Under the pieces are notes generated by a model. It had not been told where the DNA came from. It did no database searches and was given only the letters and a program-made list of their open reading frames with translations. This document shows positions 12,111 to 24,998 of a stretch of DNA of 64,000 bases, in pieces. Positions within the stretch are counted from its first letter, which is position 1, and every line of letters starts with the position of its first letter. The DNA is taken from NCBI RefSeq assembly GCF_037975245.1, contig NC_092577.1, positions 25,667,398 through 25,731,397 on the forward strand, in the 5' to 3' direction. A program made the position numbers and the translations under genes. Origin of the DNA: Apostichopus japonicus (Eukaryota > Echinodermata > Holothuroidea > Aspidochirotida > Stichopodidae).

Positions 12111-12235
12111 TTATACTAACAAGCAGAAGTCTAGTGCATTGAAGTCATCGAAACCTCAATGCATTTTGCATTCTGGTTTTCATTTACTAATCCCGCTGCT
12201 TTCACCATGTCCCACCTTTTCCTTTTGTTTCAGAA

Positions 12236-12720
12236 GCTCAAAAAATTGATGCAGAAATCCCAGCGCTATTCTTTCCATCTTTCCAACTACAGGTTCTACT
12301 CTCTCTCTCCCGCATTATTCCCTCAGGTCTACAGGTTACACACCAACCAGCACTAGGAACACTCCCTCCAGGACTCCAGAGAGAGAGGAACCAAGTCTTA
12401 CACAGCACCCCCACCCGTCTCATCAACATCATCAACAAACACTGCCAAACGTCCTTAGATAGCCTCAACGATGATATCCTGAGGCTGAAGCTTGAATTAC
12501 AGTCATGCTGCACCGATGACGAATGAAACAGACGATAAAACAGACCATCACTGATATGTACCAGCGGAACCAGATCTCTAAGAAGGCTGTCTCTTTCCTT
12601 TCTCTCACAGACTGGCAGGCCTATCATCTCAGGCAATGGTTCCCCCACTGAGAAGATATCCTTGTTAGTGGACCACTTCATCAACCTTTTGTTCCTCAGA
12701 TTAATTCTTATATCCATGAC
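12236..12720 (+). pseudogene. PLE reverse transcriptase, N-terminal part
   Basis: The coding signal is spread over more than one frame, with in-frame stops. The recognisable stretch GRPIISGNGSPTEKI continues as a block corresponding to the usual start of the Penelope RT (finger region) and ends at YIHD, exactly where the inserted transposon begins. Upstream residues are basic and consistent with the element's N-terminal region but are too damaged to assign firmly. Confidence 0.75.
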
Positions 12721-14694
12721 CAGGCGCGTATCCAGGGGGGTGTTGGGGGCGCGCGCCCCCCGGGTAAGAAAAAGAGGAGAAAAAAAAAAGAGAAGAAAAA
12801 ATGAAAAAAGAAAAAAGAGGGGGAAAAAGAGGAGGAGGAGAGGAAGGAAGGGAAAAGAAAAAAAAAGGAGAGAAAAAGGAGAAAAGGAGGGAGTAGAAGA
12901 TAAACGCCAAGACACCGGGAAGAGAAAGAGGAACAGTGACATCATTACAGCGCTGAACCCTATTATAATATACATATGGCCGGGTAGCCAGTGACGGATC
13001 GAGGATTTCGGAAGGGCGTGCGCCTCACCCTACCCCTTACACCGACAACTCCATTTTTTGACGTTTCCATTTTTCCTCTCTCACTAATGTATCTATATAT
13101 ATACTATATATGGCCTATCATAACGCGTGTGTGTGTATGCACGCCTTAAACAATTGTGCTATGAAACCAACTGTAGCTGGTCTCGAACTCGACCGAGTCG
13201 TCGGGGAACATGACGCATTACGGGAATGGGGAGACCGCCGCCCCCCCCCCCCCGAGCATACTTTTTTATGATATCGCTAGTAAATTCGAAATAGAAAATG
13301 CTTAGATGAAACTTACAAGGCATGGGAAGTGTCATTTTCAGCGATCTGGGAGGCATTTTCGGCCAAAATTTTCTTGTACGCTTCGCGCCAACTCATGGTG
13401 GCGCGGAGCTTGGATAGTTTGCCTACAGGATTCGCCCCTCCCTTGGCAAATTATTCGCTACGCACCTGTTTGAATTTGTGAAGCAAAACAGCAGATATCA
13501 CATCATATCAGTGAGCATGGAAATGGAGTTCCAGGATGAACAGCCTCAAAACTGTCTATGTGTATAGTCAAAGGCGAAGGAGCCCAATTTGATTTGGGGA
13601 GCTGTACCGACTTGCCCGAAAAATATAACCAACATTTTCGCGCGCTCCGCGCGCGTTCAACATGTTAGTGTCAATATCATATAAGCAAGCATCGGTTAGT
13701 ACATCGCATGCCATCATGTACCGTACGGTCACTGAAAGTTGCGCAGAATACCGCGGGATGCTCATATCAACAACGAATTGTCCTATGTAGATGGAGAAAA
13801 AGCATGGAGGTCCAATTATGTCAAACTCTCTTTTAAATTAGTAATGGCGAATTAGTCGGCCAGAAGCTTAGAACTTTATTTTAATTACCAATGAGATAAT
13901 TTTTAAACTATTCATTTCCTTTAGCTACATCATTGCAATGTGCCAAAAAAGTTCTCAGCATATTGCCCGAATTTTCAGAAAGAAATATTTCGTTAGGCCA
14001 CCCCCCCCCTCCCCGCCTCATTGACCTATGTGTGTAGTGTTCGGTTTCGGAAATATCTGCTATTTTTTTCATTTCCTTCAACGAAGTTTTATAATAGCCG
14101 TTATAGGAGGTTTCAATATTTCTACACCAATAAATTAATTCTGTCTGAATTTTCGAAAATTTCCTCACCAACATTCTTCATCTTACTTCCCTCTATTCGT
14201 GCAATTTTCACCAGTCTGTTAGGGGTGCAAGGAGGTTTTTCTATATTGGTTGTCCATAGATGAAATTTTTGGCAACATTATGGGTATGTTTCGAAGTGAG
14301 TTTAATCACGAGAAATGTGAATTTTGAAATTCTCAACAAAAAATGGGCTTAAAACTTTCAAAAGTGGGCTGTCGGGTATTGTGGGCCGCGACGTAGAATC
14401 ACCTACAAAAAGCAATCATCCACAGGAGATGCGATGAGGTCGAACATAATGTGTGACTGGTGACAATCTTCAAAAAGGTTATGGATGGGAAAAAACTATT
14501 GGGAAATACTTGGTTCTCAGGCAAAAGTGTACATCTGGTTGGTCATTTTCAAGCCCGAGAAGTGTCATTTCCGGTGATCTGTGGGGTATCCAAACCAGAA
14601 ATTTTCTTGTACGCTGCGCGCCAACCGATGGTGGCGCTCCGCTTAGATAGTAATGCGCGCCCCCCCGGGTTGGAAAGTCCTGGATACGCCCCTG
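12721..14694 (+). mobile_element. hAT-like non-autonomous TIR transposon, copy 1
   Basis: The terminal inverted repeats are CAGGCGCGTATCCAGG on the left and CCTGGATACGCCCCTG on the right. They are flanked by the 5-bp direct repeat ATGAC (12716-12720 and 14695-14699). Inside, in order, are a GC palindrome (GGGGGCGCGCGCCCCC), a purine-only tract of about 130 bp, several C or G homopolymers, and a nested MITE (about 13567-14027). There is no transposase ORF. Copies 2 (29286-31109) and 3 (45249-47242) are homologous over their whole length. The insertion lies in the RT of a Penelope-like element and is therefore younger than it. Confidence 0.9.
13567..14027 (+). mobile_element. MITE nested inside TIR transposon copy 1
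   Basis: It starts at AGGCGAAGGAGCC, a variant of AGGCGTAGGAGCC in the sister copies, and ends near GACCTATG. The flanks read TATGTGTATAG on the left and TATGTGTGTAG on the right, consistent with a target duplication of 8-10 bp. The same nested unit sits at the same place in copies 2 and 3, so it inserted before the host transposon spread. It contains a short GCGCGC hairpin. Confidence 0.6.
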
Positions 14695-15357
14695 ATGACA
14701 CTCCAGATTTCCTCAGGAAACTTGAAGATATCAAAAACCAAATCTCCAGTACAACCATCATTACCATCGGTAATTTCAACGTCACCTCTCTTTACACTAA
14801 CATCCCTCATGCTGAAGGTATCGCAGTCACATGCGCAACCCTGTCTAAGAAGGTCCACCCTTGTACACCCATCTCTGACATCAAAGTTCTCATGCAACAG
14901 ATTCTCACCAAAAACAAGTTCTCGTTCATGGACAAGCATTACCTTCAAAGACACGGGACTGCCATGGGAACTAGGATGGATCCTTCCTACGCATGCCTGT
15001 TTATGTCTAGACCTTGAAGAACGCATGCTCCGTACAGCTCCCTACCGTCCCCTAATCTGGTGGCGCTACATTGATGACATCTTCTTCGTCTGGACCAGTG
15101 ATGAGGATAGCCTGCTCACCTTCATCAATCACATCAATTCTTTCCACAGCACCATCAAATTCACCTCTGATTACTCTCGCCAACAGGTTAACTTTCTCGA
15201 TGTGACTGTTTGCAAGGAACACGGTTCTCTCTCTACATACTTATACACCAAGCCCACAGACACACACCAGTATCTCCGTTCTTCAAGCTGCCATCCCCGC
15301 CACTGCAAGTCTGGAATTGCCTGGTCAAGCACTTCGTCTTCGTCGCATTTGCTCTAA
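14695..15357 (+). pseudogene. PLE reverse transcriptase, palm region
   Basis: Past the inserted transposon, the reverse transcriptase of the Penelope-like element resumes with DTPDFLRKLEDI. It continues through SLYTNIPHAEG, the diagnostic palm motif A region. The next frame carries RYIDDIFFVW, whose YIDD is the catalytic motif C, then QQVNFLDVTV and LYTKPTDTHQYL, which are typical of Penelope RTs. At least one frameshift (near 15010) and another near 15290 separate the blocks. It copies element RNA into DNA in intact family members; this copy cannot make a full protein. Confidence 0.9.
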
Positions 15358-15539
15358 CAATTCCTCTTTCATTCGCCATACAGATGCTTTGGAAAAAACA
15401 CTTTACTGCCAGGAGCCATAGTGTTAGAAGGGTGCGTGAAGCCATTTAGCTGCCCCTGGTTGTTACTTTCCACCCAAATCTTCCTCCTCTTCAGAAAATC
15501 ACCTCTAACAACCAAAACATTCCCCTCACTTCAGATAGA

Positions 15540-16091
15540 CTCCAACGAGCCGTCTCTGAAAAACCCATCATCGCCTACAGACGACCACGCAACCTACGAG
15601 ACCTTCTTGTGTGTGCTGCTGTTCCACCTCTAACTTTTAATCCTACACCCATTCAGCATAGTACTTTCAAATGTGATCGTACTTTGAGATGCATCGACTG
15701 CAGCCACCACATTGTTGAATCCAATTCCATCACCAGCCACAGCATGCAACTCACACACAAGACTACGGGTCACATCACTTGCACTACCACCGTTGTCATT
15801 TATCTGATCTCTTGTAGAGTTTGCGGCATCCAGTATGTTGGCGAAACCAAAACCACCCTCAAGAAGCGATTCTATGGTTACAGATCCACAGTCAAAACCA
15901 TGAAGACTGAGACCCCAGTTGGAGAACATTGTAACCTTCCCAACCATACCATTAACGACATGTCCCTACAGGGGATTGCATCCTTAGGTAGCCGTCCTGA
16001 CCTAGTACGAATCAGTAGAGAGAGGCTGTGGATGCAACGCCTTCGCACCATTCAACCTCATGGGCTGAATATTCAGGAAGGACATGACTAA
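15540..16091 (+). pseudogene. PLE GIY-YIG endonuclease domain
   Basis: After the RT/thumb region, the segment RRPRNLRDLLVCA leads into a cysteine-containing linker (CIDC) and a GIY-YIG domain. In it VIYLISCRVCGIQYVGET is the family's modified GIY...YVG core, followed by LKKRFYGYRS and GEHCNLPNH. In Penelope-like elements this nuclease nicks the target DNA to prime reverse transcription. The frame from 15609 to 16091 is open to its natural end, TAA excepted (the stop is TAG/TAA after GHD). This part looks less damaged than the RT. Confidence 0.9.
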
Positions 16092-16440
16092 CTTTTCTTA
16101 TGTCCCCCACTCCTTCTCCCCATTCCCCTCTCCCGTCTTCACTCATCTTCTCACAGCTCTCTTCCCCTCCTTTTTTCTCGACACCTCTCTGTCTTTGTCC
16201 CTCTCCAGTTTATTCACTACCCTGTGCCTTAATCCTCTCTTTGTCCCTCCACTGTTTAAATCCTACCTCTCCTCTTCCCCTGTTGCTTTCTTCTCTCCAT
16301 CCCTTGTCTACTAATCCCCTTTCATGTATCTCATTGTGTTCACCATGCTCATTTACCTGTCTGTATTCTGTGTGTGTTTTTGTCCCTTCTGTTACTGTTA
16401 CTTGTCATTTAGCCTCTGAAGAAGATCCTGCTACTTTTAC

Positions 16441-16707
16441 ACACTGAATATTAAATAGTAATTATTGCCCATGTACACACTGTACTATTCATGATTATAA
16501 AAAAATCTTCCAGTACTGAATCCCAATTGAATTCTTTACTTTCCATTGAATTGCCTCTGTGTGTGTGTACTATATTGTCCTTAAGTAATATTCTATATTC
16601 ATTCATTAGTATATAATTTGACATTCCCATAGTGATTCTACTGCTACTCTGCTGACAATAGTGATATAGACCTTAGTCCTATTATTAAATAGGTTTTTAC
16701 ATCACAT
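16441..16707. other. Short spacer between PLE and MITE
   Basis: AT-rich sequence with a short GT tract near 16560. Nothing else is recognised. Confidence 0.4.
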
Positions 16708-16715
16708 AAGATTGA

Positions 16716-17436
16716 CAAGGGCGGCGGAAATGTGCCCTTTTTCTACATAAACATTTCGAAATAAAAAAAGAGTTTACAAAGCGAAACCCCACGTCGAATG
16801 AAATATTGCGGGAAGTTTTAAATGTTTACTACCACAGGCGTAGGAGCCAAATTTGATTTGGGGGGGGGGGGGGCTGTAACGACTTGCCCGAAAAATATTA
16901 CCAATTTTTTTTGCGCGCGCGTTCGACATGTTATTGTCATATAGGCATGCGTTGGTTATTACATCGCATGCCAATAACATACAATCATTTGCCGTGTTAT
17001 AACCCTTCCAAATTGGATATACTTATTGGGAAAGTCGTTACAATAATAATGATCATAATAATATCAGTTTAACCATTGAAAAACACATAGAAAATTACTT
17101 TTCTTTCACTATTTTGACATATTTCATTTGCTTTCATGCATGTATCGATCGCGTGTGCAGGGCCTTGGACTTTATAATGATTTCACCTCATTTTGTCTTT
17201 TTCCTTGTTTCCCAAGTTTCACATTAGATACTGCAGTGCTGGTATGCATTGTTTCCTTAAGGGGGGGGGGGGGGTGGCGTTGATGGAGTGATGTGTATAC
17301 GCAAATAAGATAATACAATAAGAGTTATAAAGGGTACTAAATATCAGGCTGCATCAGTCCAATCGAATTTCTGCAAAGTGCCCTTCGACGTTGGTGCCCC
17401 CCCCCCCCCAGATTAAAAGTGCTTCCGCCGCCCTTG
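16716..17436. mobile_element. hAT-type MITE, 721 bp, 8-bp target duplication
   Basis: The TIRs are CAAGGGCGGCGGAA and TTCCGCCGCCCTTG. They are flanked on both sides by the exact 8-bp duplication AAGATTGA (16708-16715 and 17437-17444), the hallmark of hAT transposition. There is no ORF for a transposase. The interior from 16831 (AGGCGTAGGAGCC, then GACTTGCCCGAAAAATAT) matches the MITE nested inside the 2-kb transposon copies. Two different hAT-like families therefore carry the same internal cargo. Long poly-G and poly-C runs lie at about 16860, 17262 and 17399. Confidence 0.92.
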
Positions 17437-17444
17437 AAGATTGA

Positions 17445-20400
17445 TGAGAATGCTGTTACAAACAGCATGGCTTATAACCCCAAAACAATCTTATTAGGTT
17501 ATGTTTTGTTTACTAAATATTAGAAGTAAGAGAAAAGCCCATACTTATTAAGCAAATCAGGTGGATTATAAGCAGGTGCCACATGACTGCCTTTCTAAAC
17601 TTAAACATTGGAGAAAAATGAACTGCAAGTCAGAGATGTTCACACCAAATTGTTTTGCCTATTTAGTTTTTCAATGTCAATGTCTCATTTGATCAAAATA
17701 TTACAGGCTGGCTCTCTCCAATCAAACTATCAATAGCTGACAGTTCTCAAAACCTGTTAACAATAATTTATATTTTTATTGTCAATGAAGAATGTGATAT
17801 TGTTGATGTACCATGCAAACTAAATAAAAACAACATGATTTACACGACAAACAGCATATAGGTTCAGATCGGAAACAAAACCTGGCCAACATCTGCGTAA
17901 TTATACAGCCTGTTCCCTCCGTGTTTATCTGCTAAACCATATTTTACTATTTTTCCTTCTAAGTCGGTCATCTTTCCCAAAGTTACAAAATGTTACCCAG
18001 TAAAGTGGCTTCAAAGGATCCGGTAGTGCTGTCCCACACCTGGGGTATTGGTGTGTTTACCCTTCAGAAGTTCCTGATACTTTAAATCTAATTACATCAA
18101 AAAAATATATAAGTTTGATATTTTCTCACCATGGTTATATGTATACGGAACGCTATGTGGCCCAGAACTAAAGTTTTTAACTATGAAAGTGATGCATAGG
18201 ATTCCCTACAAATTTCAGTTGTAAAGACCAACTATGGAGACAAAATTTTTGGGGGATTTTCCATTCATTTGGGAGTTAACATACCCATAATCAACATGTG
18301 TAAAAAATAATCTTCGAAAACATACTATAACACATCAAAAAAGACCACCAAAATGGACATTTTTGGAAGTCACGTGACATGAACCTCTGGAATGTCTGAA
18401 AACAGAGATTGACCCAAAGGAGCCTCTGGTCACCGTGTGACGTCATTGTTTGTATACCGCGAAAATCAAACGCTAATATAGGCACTGTTTATACACAGAT
18501 AGCGAACAATTGTACTGTATTTGACTTCCAATTTCGATTGTTCGAAAAGCTGTTAGCTTAAAACAAGAACACATGAAGGTAAACAAATACTTTTAAGACA
18601 ATTTTAAGAAGAAAATTTAGTTAAATTGGTTCTTTTATTAGCAAAATTTCCACTCAAATGGAAGCATCTTTTACATAGCGGAGCGCCAATAGGTCCGTAC
18701 GGTACAATATACTGTAGAACATGCAAGCAGCTTGGCGATTCCGTAATACAATTTGATCAACATATTAAACACAGAAATATATCTTTGAGAGAAATTCAAT
18801 TTCACTGGAATGTATTTCAAAGCCCATTGGGGGGGGGGGGGGGGGTGTCACAGGGGCGAAACTTCGGAAGATATATCATTTTGTTAGCACAGTATTACCA
18901 AATTCTGGAAAATTTGGAGATAAAGGAGGGTCCAGGGGTATTCAGTTATTCAAGTTATTCATTTTTGGTTCCTTGCTTTAGCAAAAGGAACCTATGTAGT
19001 CAGGTTGGCGTGTGTGTGTTTGTGTGTATGTGTATGTATGTGTGTGAGTGAGGGTTTCATTGGTCAGAAAGTAATGGTCACATATCAAAAATAGGTCACC
19101 TTGATTCGGCGATCGCTTAGACTATATACAAAGTTAGGTGAAAGATTCGTGCTGAGTTGGTTCTCCTGTTGGATAGATCTAACTACAGCTTTTTATGTCT
19201 TAATCGTGAAACATAATTAGAATTTCCCCTTCTCCTCCCTCTCCTTGTATTCGCGTAATTTCTCTTCATACCAACATTTAAGCAAGAACTTATAGGACAG
19301 AACGTTTCATTATTTCGAAACCGCAATATCTTCAACATCAGGCTACGTTGGATACCAGCATAAATGTGTTATGTATCTTCAATTGCAGAAGTCTTAGGAT
19401 AAATGATACTCTTATAAATGTCGCTGCTGAAGTCTGATGATAATGTCTTGGAAAGTTGGAAGGGAGATGTTAAAGGTATTGCCTGCAATGAATCCTTCAC
19501 AAAACTAAGCGGTACTAAAATCTACCGTTAACTAACAGAAGATACCATCTGGAAAATACATGTAGTTATGGACATCACAGAAAGAGATAATTAGGTTGTA
19601 TTTGCAAATAAAAAATGAAATATATAAAAATATATATATAAAGTGTAGGGCGACACAAAATCTTTTGTTCTGAACTCAACTGTTGATAACTCTCTTGGAA
19701 GCCCAAATCGCTGGACTGATGATAACCAATTACGTTTTATGTTATACATGCTTTGGACATATTGTAGCAACACGTAGCTTTAACGTGTAAGGGGATTCCA
19801 TTTAGATTTAAAATGCGGGTATCATTAATGAACGTCAAAAGGAATTTTCCATATAGAATACTATATTTAAAACTTTCTACTCCATCCTGAAATTATAATT
19901 TTTTTTTGTTCTATGACCTCTTGCGATGTTGAAATGGTTACTTCCTTATTAAGTGCATTTCACTTTGTGGTTCAATAATGGTAAGTTACACTACACAAAT
20001 TAAAAAGGAGCAAACCCATTTGCCATTATTATGATATATGTTAAGCTTGTGTTTAATGAAAAATCCCAAACAGTTGAGAAAAATCTCATTCTATATGAAA
20101 GTTGTACTACAAAAATGTATTAAAATGATGGGAATGATAACACTATTTTGCATTTAACCCTCCATGCAGAAACAACAATTTCTGTGAGGGAAAATAACGG
20201 GTACCTAAGTCCCCCACACCTTCCCCACTGGTATAGACAGATTATTACAATAGCTACAAAAAGTAAAGTAGGACTACATTGACCTATAAAAGGTAAAAGC
20301 GGTACAACATCTACAACTGTTTTAAATTCTTCAACTTTAATTTGTTCCATTTTGCATCCTCCATTTTCACATATTTTGCTTTTTGTCACATCACCATGTA

Positions 20401-21298
20401 CAAATACAACGCACAATAATGATTATCAAACTGGGTGGACACATCTGTACCTGATGCCATGTCCCATCATTATCCCCAGCCCCCCCCCCTCCGCCCACTC
20501 TTTCAACCGCTCTCTACTCAGACAATAAGCTCCACGAAGGTGATTATGATGAATAATACATCATTGCTATGCATTCATTCTGAAGTTAGTGAACAAAATA
20601 CTCAACTTGTGGTTGACCTGTGTAAACTTCCTTGTTCTGGTTTTAACAGTAATTGGAGAGACAAATAAAGCCTGTAATCAAATGTGGTTAAGTTTTTTCT
20701 TTGTACGGATGCCAAGAATTTACACAATTAGATAATTCGAAAGAAGATGTGGTTATGGCTTATCAACTGAACGCCAGTAACAAATATTATACATGCTCTA
20801 AGCTGGCCATTAAACTATTAGTTGTATGACTGGTATTACGTCGAAATTTGAACTCCAAGCCCCACGGGTTATCATAGCACAACACACTGGGTAAATTATT
20901 TCCGATTAGATCCATTTAACTTTAAAACATTTACATCGGACATTGGATGCTAAATGAAATTATAAAAAGCAAAAAAAAACATTCAATACAATTCATACAG
21001 AGGAAGATGGCAGAAGTATGCGATGCGTTATTCAAGTAAAATCAGCTTTTGAGTTTGATCGTCAAATCTGCCAAAGCATAGCTAGTATTACTCAATCATA
21101 AGTTTTAAAAAGAGTGAAATAGTTCCGGTAGTTCTCGATTGTAGACTTTGAAAGAAATTGTGAGCGGATAAGGAGGCCCGTTGAAGCTCCCATATACTTT
21201 GTTCAAATAGGTAGAGCAGAGATCCCGTTTGTAGTCGTTCCCAGTATGCACATTTCTCTCCGTGTAAAATAGCTGAAGAAGTACCGATATAAGGGAAT
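17445..21298. other. Intergenic region without recognised genes
   Basis: It contains a poly-G run at about 18830-18846 and a TG-rich tract near 19008-19055. I saw no convincing exon or transposon end. A 141-residue ORF at 18626-19051 runs through both low-complexity tracts and looks like chance. The promoter of the gene starting at 21299 should lie at the right end, but I found no clear TATA box. Confidence 0.5.
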
Positions 21299-21428
21299 AT
21301 GGAGGGACGAAAGAGATGTCTTAGTGGCTTACTTCTTGTTCTAAATTGTGCCGGCTTGTTAGCTATTAGTGATGCTGAACCCTCGGATGGAATTAGATAT
21401 GGGAGTAACACTTTCTCCGCCAGCTCAG
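21299..21428 (+). CDS. Signal-peptide exon (exon 1) of modular VWC secreted protein
   Basis: The reading starts with ATG at 21299 and gives MEGRKRCLSGLLLVL, then NCAGLLAISDAEPSDGI. This is a short basic start, a hydrophobic core at about residues 8-23 and a plausible cleavage site near residues 24-27, that is, a typical secretory signal. After 43 residues the exon ends in phase 1 (TCA G) before GTAAAAG. The next exon, the VWC exon at 24999, begins in the same phase, which supports the link. The join of this exon to the VWC exon is an inference from phase, strand and logic, not from a transcript. The minus-strand ORF over the same bases is a shadow. Confidence 0.75.
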
Positions 21429-24400
21429 GTAAAAGTTACATAGTATTTCACTGCTTCGTGTGTTTTACATAAAACGGGACGATATACTATACTTAAAATA
21501 CGAAAAAACGACACTCCATTAGCCTCAGTTTGTGTTCAACTTTGTACCTCAATTATGTGTATGTTTTTTATTTAAAATATGATTTAGATGCGCTTTAGAT
21601 TATAAAGTATTCATGTGATAGCTTTTGATAAACGCCATTTGTCCAGATGGCACCACAGACCTCCTACTTTAATCCAACTTCATGCAGGGCGTAGTTGAAT
21701 GTTTAGCCAATCGAAACAGGTCGCACTGAATCGACCATTCTTAGGGTTTGGGCAAGATATTGGGATGTGATTCTCAACTTTAGTAGTGTACGTGGAATAT
21801 TTTGCTCTTCTATGTGAGTTTCACATTGTTTGTCATCAGAAAACTTCTTTTTAAAGCTTGTCGTGCTGTAGATTTACCTTTCAACAATAAGCTGCTATAC
21901 TTTAGGGAAGTAAAGACCTATGTACTTACTACACAATTCACACAGACGATCATCTATATAGTCAAATGAAAAGAGCTGGAACACAGTGAAGCATAAACGA
22001 AAACATTCAATTTCATTATACGTATGATATGAATCGTAGTTCATACGGCCCGTTTTGTTTATACGTAGAGGTCAAAACATAACAAACGCAAACATATCAG
22101 GCCACGTGCTCTATTCTTCCCTAGCTACTCCAACTGGAGCTTGTTTCACGTCGACTATAGTATTTCACACGATACATATACCGAAGTTGGAAAGTAAGCG
22201 ATAGTTTTGGTGCAGGGCGTTCCGTCTGGGCTTTCCTTTATTGCTAATATTCACGTAAGGTGCCGTTTCAAGTTTCCAAAAGGACACTCAAGGATTTATC
22301 AAGGCATGTTGGAAACGTATGTTGATTCTTAGACTTTGGAAGTGTGTGCAGCCCTTCTTATGCCGTTTACTAAGTGCTATGGCGTATGCTGTCAATGTTG
22401 AGCCTAGCGTTAGGAATATTAACTACGGTATCGCAATTATAATAAATTCATACTGTGAAGCGATAATTAGAAACATGAACAATCATGTATCAGAATGGTC
22501 ACAAAATGATCTGTCAGGGTTCCAGTGTGACAAACACAACAAAACTACTGCAAAACTGTAGGAGGTTTTTATCGACCTATTGCCTTACAGGTTACTTAAA
22601 TCGGACAGAGAACAAACTATCACTCAGGAATTGTCAGACATGCATGTGGTAGGTCAATGCTCACAGATTCCCAAAAGAGGTCACAGACAGATCAGCTGTT
22701 AGAAAATGGCGTGAAATGTTCTATCCATGTTAACCGTCTGTTCAGCTGGGGTAAAGGGACGGTTCACTTCATACGCTAAGTAATACCGGTCACGGATGAC
22801 CCAATTACGGATGACCAGCTACGGATAACCAAAATATGGCCCTAAACATTGGATTAACAAAACCATATATAAGATACAGTCCAAATGCATATACCAAATA
22901 TGCCTAAAAGTCATCATACCAAAACGTTTCGATATCCACGACAGTGCTCCTTTTAAGTCGATCTGTCTGACCATTTAATCAACCCCTGCACATCAATACC
23001 TTTGTTGCTGATTTCGAATATTCAATGCGAAATAGCTCGATTTCATTTCTTTACAGAACGGTAACTCTAAATAAATTCACTACAACTTATGTATAAACCA
23101 CTGATCTTCAAAATCATTTGACTTAAACGATATAGTTGACTTCAATTTGCTCCTTTTTGGCAATTTATGCAAAATGTGCAGTTCGAATTATCGGCATTCA
23201 CACAAGAACAACTTCATTTAACAATTTGACAATGTTTTCAACAATGAAACGACTGTCTCGACATTATAAAATCGGGAATATTAACCATAATTATTCAATG
23301 GATATTAATATTTGAAATATCTTGACAGAATCGTTCTTAACTTACATATTAAATTTGCATATCCTTATTTAATCCCTGGTCTTACAAATATTACACATAC
23401 ATAATTATCCACGAATACTCACTGGTAAACAATATGAACGGCTTGTTCCAGGTAAATTCACAAGAAATATATCTTCTTATATCACCTCTTGAAGAATGCA
23501 CATATTTCACGGCTAAGACTGAGCTACGATTACAAAAGTTCTGTCCCTGGTCAAAAAGCAGTAGTTTTTGCGGCTAAAATCGGCGCCAAATCTTCCCAGC
23601 GTTCTATGGGCTATAAAACTGTGGCCGGTATATGGAGCCAACCCCGTGAATCCCAAGGCAAATATTTCGGTGGCTGAAATATGGAGCCAAATTCACTAAC
23701 TCTCAGCGGCTAACATGCGGATTCCATTTTGACATCACAGAAACTTTCTGGGCAACTCCCTTAGCCCATTCAATAACGTTTTCTTAACCAGAATTTACAA
23801 AGCAAAGAAGTATGAGTGGAATGATTCCAGCAAGCCCCGAGTACTAGGAAAAAAGTAGTGATGCGGTGCACTACCATTCGAGGCTAAATTCAATACAAAA
23901 TATTAAAGGTTGTCCTCATGTCAATTGCATGTAAATTAATACGCTGATTACTCAGTATTCATGCCTTCTCATTATCACATAGCAAATACTTTCATAACTG
24001 CCTACCTATTTGTGATAAGCAATGACTATTTATTAGTTATACATTAAGTAGCATACGAGTAGCTTATAACATGTGTTTAAAGTCAATGATAAAGTTCCCA
24101 TCACTTGTTACATGGCTTATGACGAAGACCTTTATGAAGCAGATTGCCCTGTAATCTTTTGCCGTCCCTGAAAATTTATGGTGGCGATTTCTTCCCCTGC
24201 CCCTCCACATGCAGGCTCTCACACGAGAAATCCCAGAGAAACCCCTGTAATATATTACTCTTCAACTTCATGAAATAATTGGTAATGTTGGTCAATCCAT
24301 GTTTCTTACTTAAAAAGATCTGTATATATCATCGAATATGTCTTCTTATATCTCTGGTTTCGAATGATGGTGATGTTGTACAGGTAAGTAAAAGAGAGAT

Positions 24401-24998
24401 AAGATGTTAGATAATGTCCTTTCCGCAAGAGAGCTAGTTGTCATATCAAACAGATTGAGATAAGGAGCGCAAGAATAATGACAATAATAATACCAAATAT
24501 GTGTCATTTTTTATGCTTACATCTTTTTCGTTTTGTCGTTTGTATGTGATGTCATTTTTGTTTTTTCATTTGTTTGTAATGAATGCAGTTTGTTCAGATT
24601 ATGAAATTCCATGAATTAAATCTCCTGTTTGTAGCAATTAAAGCATTGAGTTCATATCTAGGTGGAACAATTGGATGGGAACGTATCATTTATAATGAGA
24701 AGAGCAGCCTCGTGTTTCCTCCCACCCCTCACTCTCTTTCACTCACCGTTTGCAATCTCTTACAGTAGATAAACTCTTTTTATACTTAAAATCTTCCTAG
24801 TTTTGAATGCACATGTTGTGCAGTTGTTTAGTAAGCATTGAAATACCGATACATCACTCTCTCCAAGCTGTGTACAAGCGATGGATTTAGGGAGTGTCAC
24901 TAGAAAGCAGTTTTAAACGTGTATCACATTAATAAGGGATATCAAAAATTGTCTCCAATTGTAATGACGTGTATAAGTGTCCGAAATTTATATCTCAG
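21429..24998 (+). other. Intron 1 of the VWC secreted-protein gene
   Basis: About 3.6 kb of AT-rich sequence with no transposon that I could identify. There are small local repeats, for example three copies of ACGGATGACC or variants near 22794-22830, and several GGCTAAAAT/GGCGCCAAA-like phrases between 23505 and 23710. No further exon was supported. Confidence 0.6.

Larger units (their letters stand above)
12159..16440 (+). mobile_element. Penelope-like element (PLE), decayed, split by a TIR transposon
   Basis: The element encodes a Penelope-type reverse transcriptase followed by a GIY-YIG endonuclease. Recognisable blocks run in order: GRPIISGNGSPTEKI near 12616, the block FNVTSLYTNIPHAEGI near 14775, the catalytic YIDDIF near 15070, and the endonuclease from about 15770. 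Several frameshifts and stops make it non-functional. A 1974-bp transposon (12721-14694) interrupts it. Removing that together with one copy of its 5-bp duplication restores YIHDTPDF in frame. The 3' UTR is pyrimidine-rich and ends in a partial CTGAAGAAGATCC motif. Confidence 0.9.

Noticed and set aside
12716-14699. An 8-bp target duplication for the 2-kb transposon copies
   Set aside because: Bases beyond the 5-bp repeat differ on the two sides in all three copies, and removing exactly 5 bp restores the host reading frame in copies 1 and 2.
18626-19051. 141-codon plus-strand ORF
   Set aside because: It runs through a poly-G tract and a TG repeat and shows no conserved motif.
20120-20416. 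98-codon minus-strand ORF with MEQIKVEEFKTVVDV, then VPLLPFIG, vaguely like the first exon of a glycolipid-transfer-protein domain
   Set aside because: The likeness is short, a following exon was not found at lower coordinates, and the rest of the ORF shows no domain. Worth revisiting only with transcript data.
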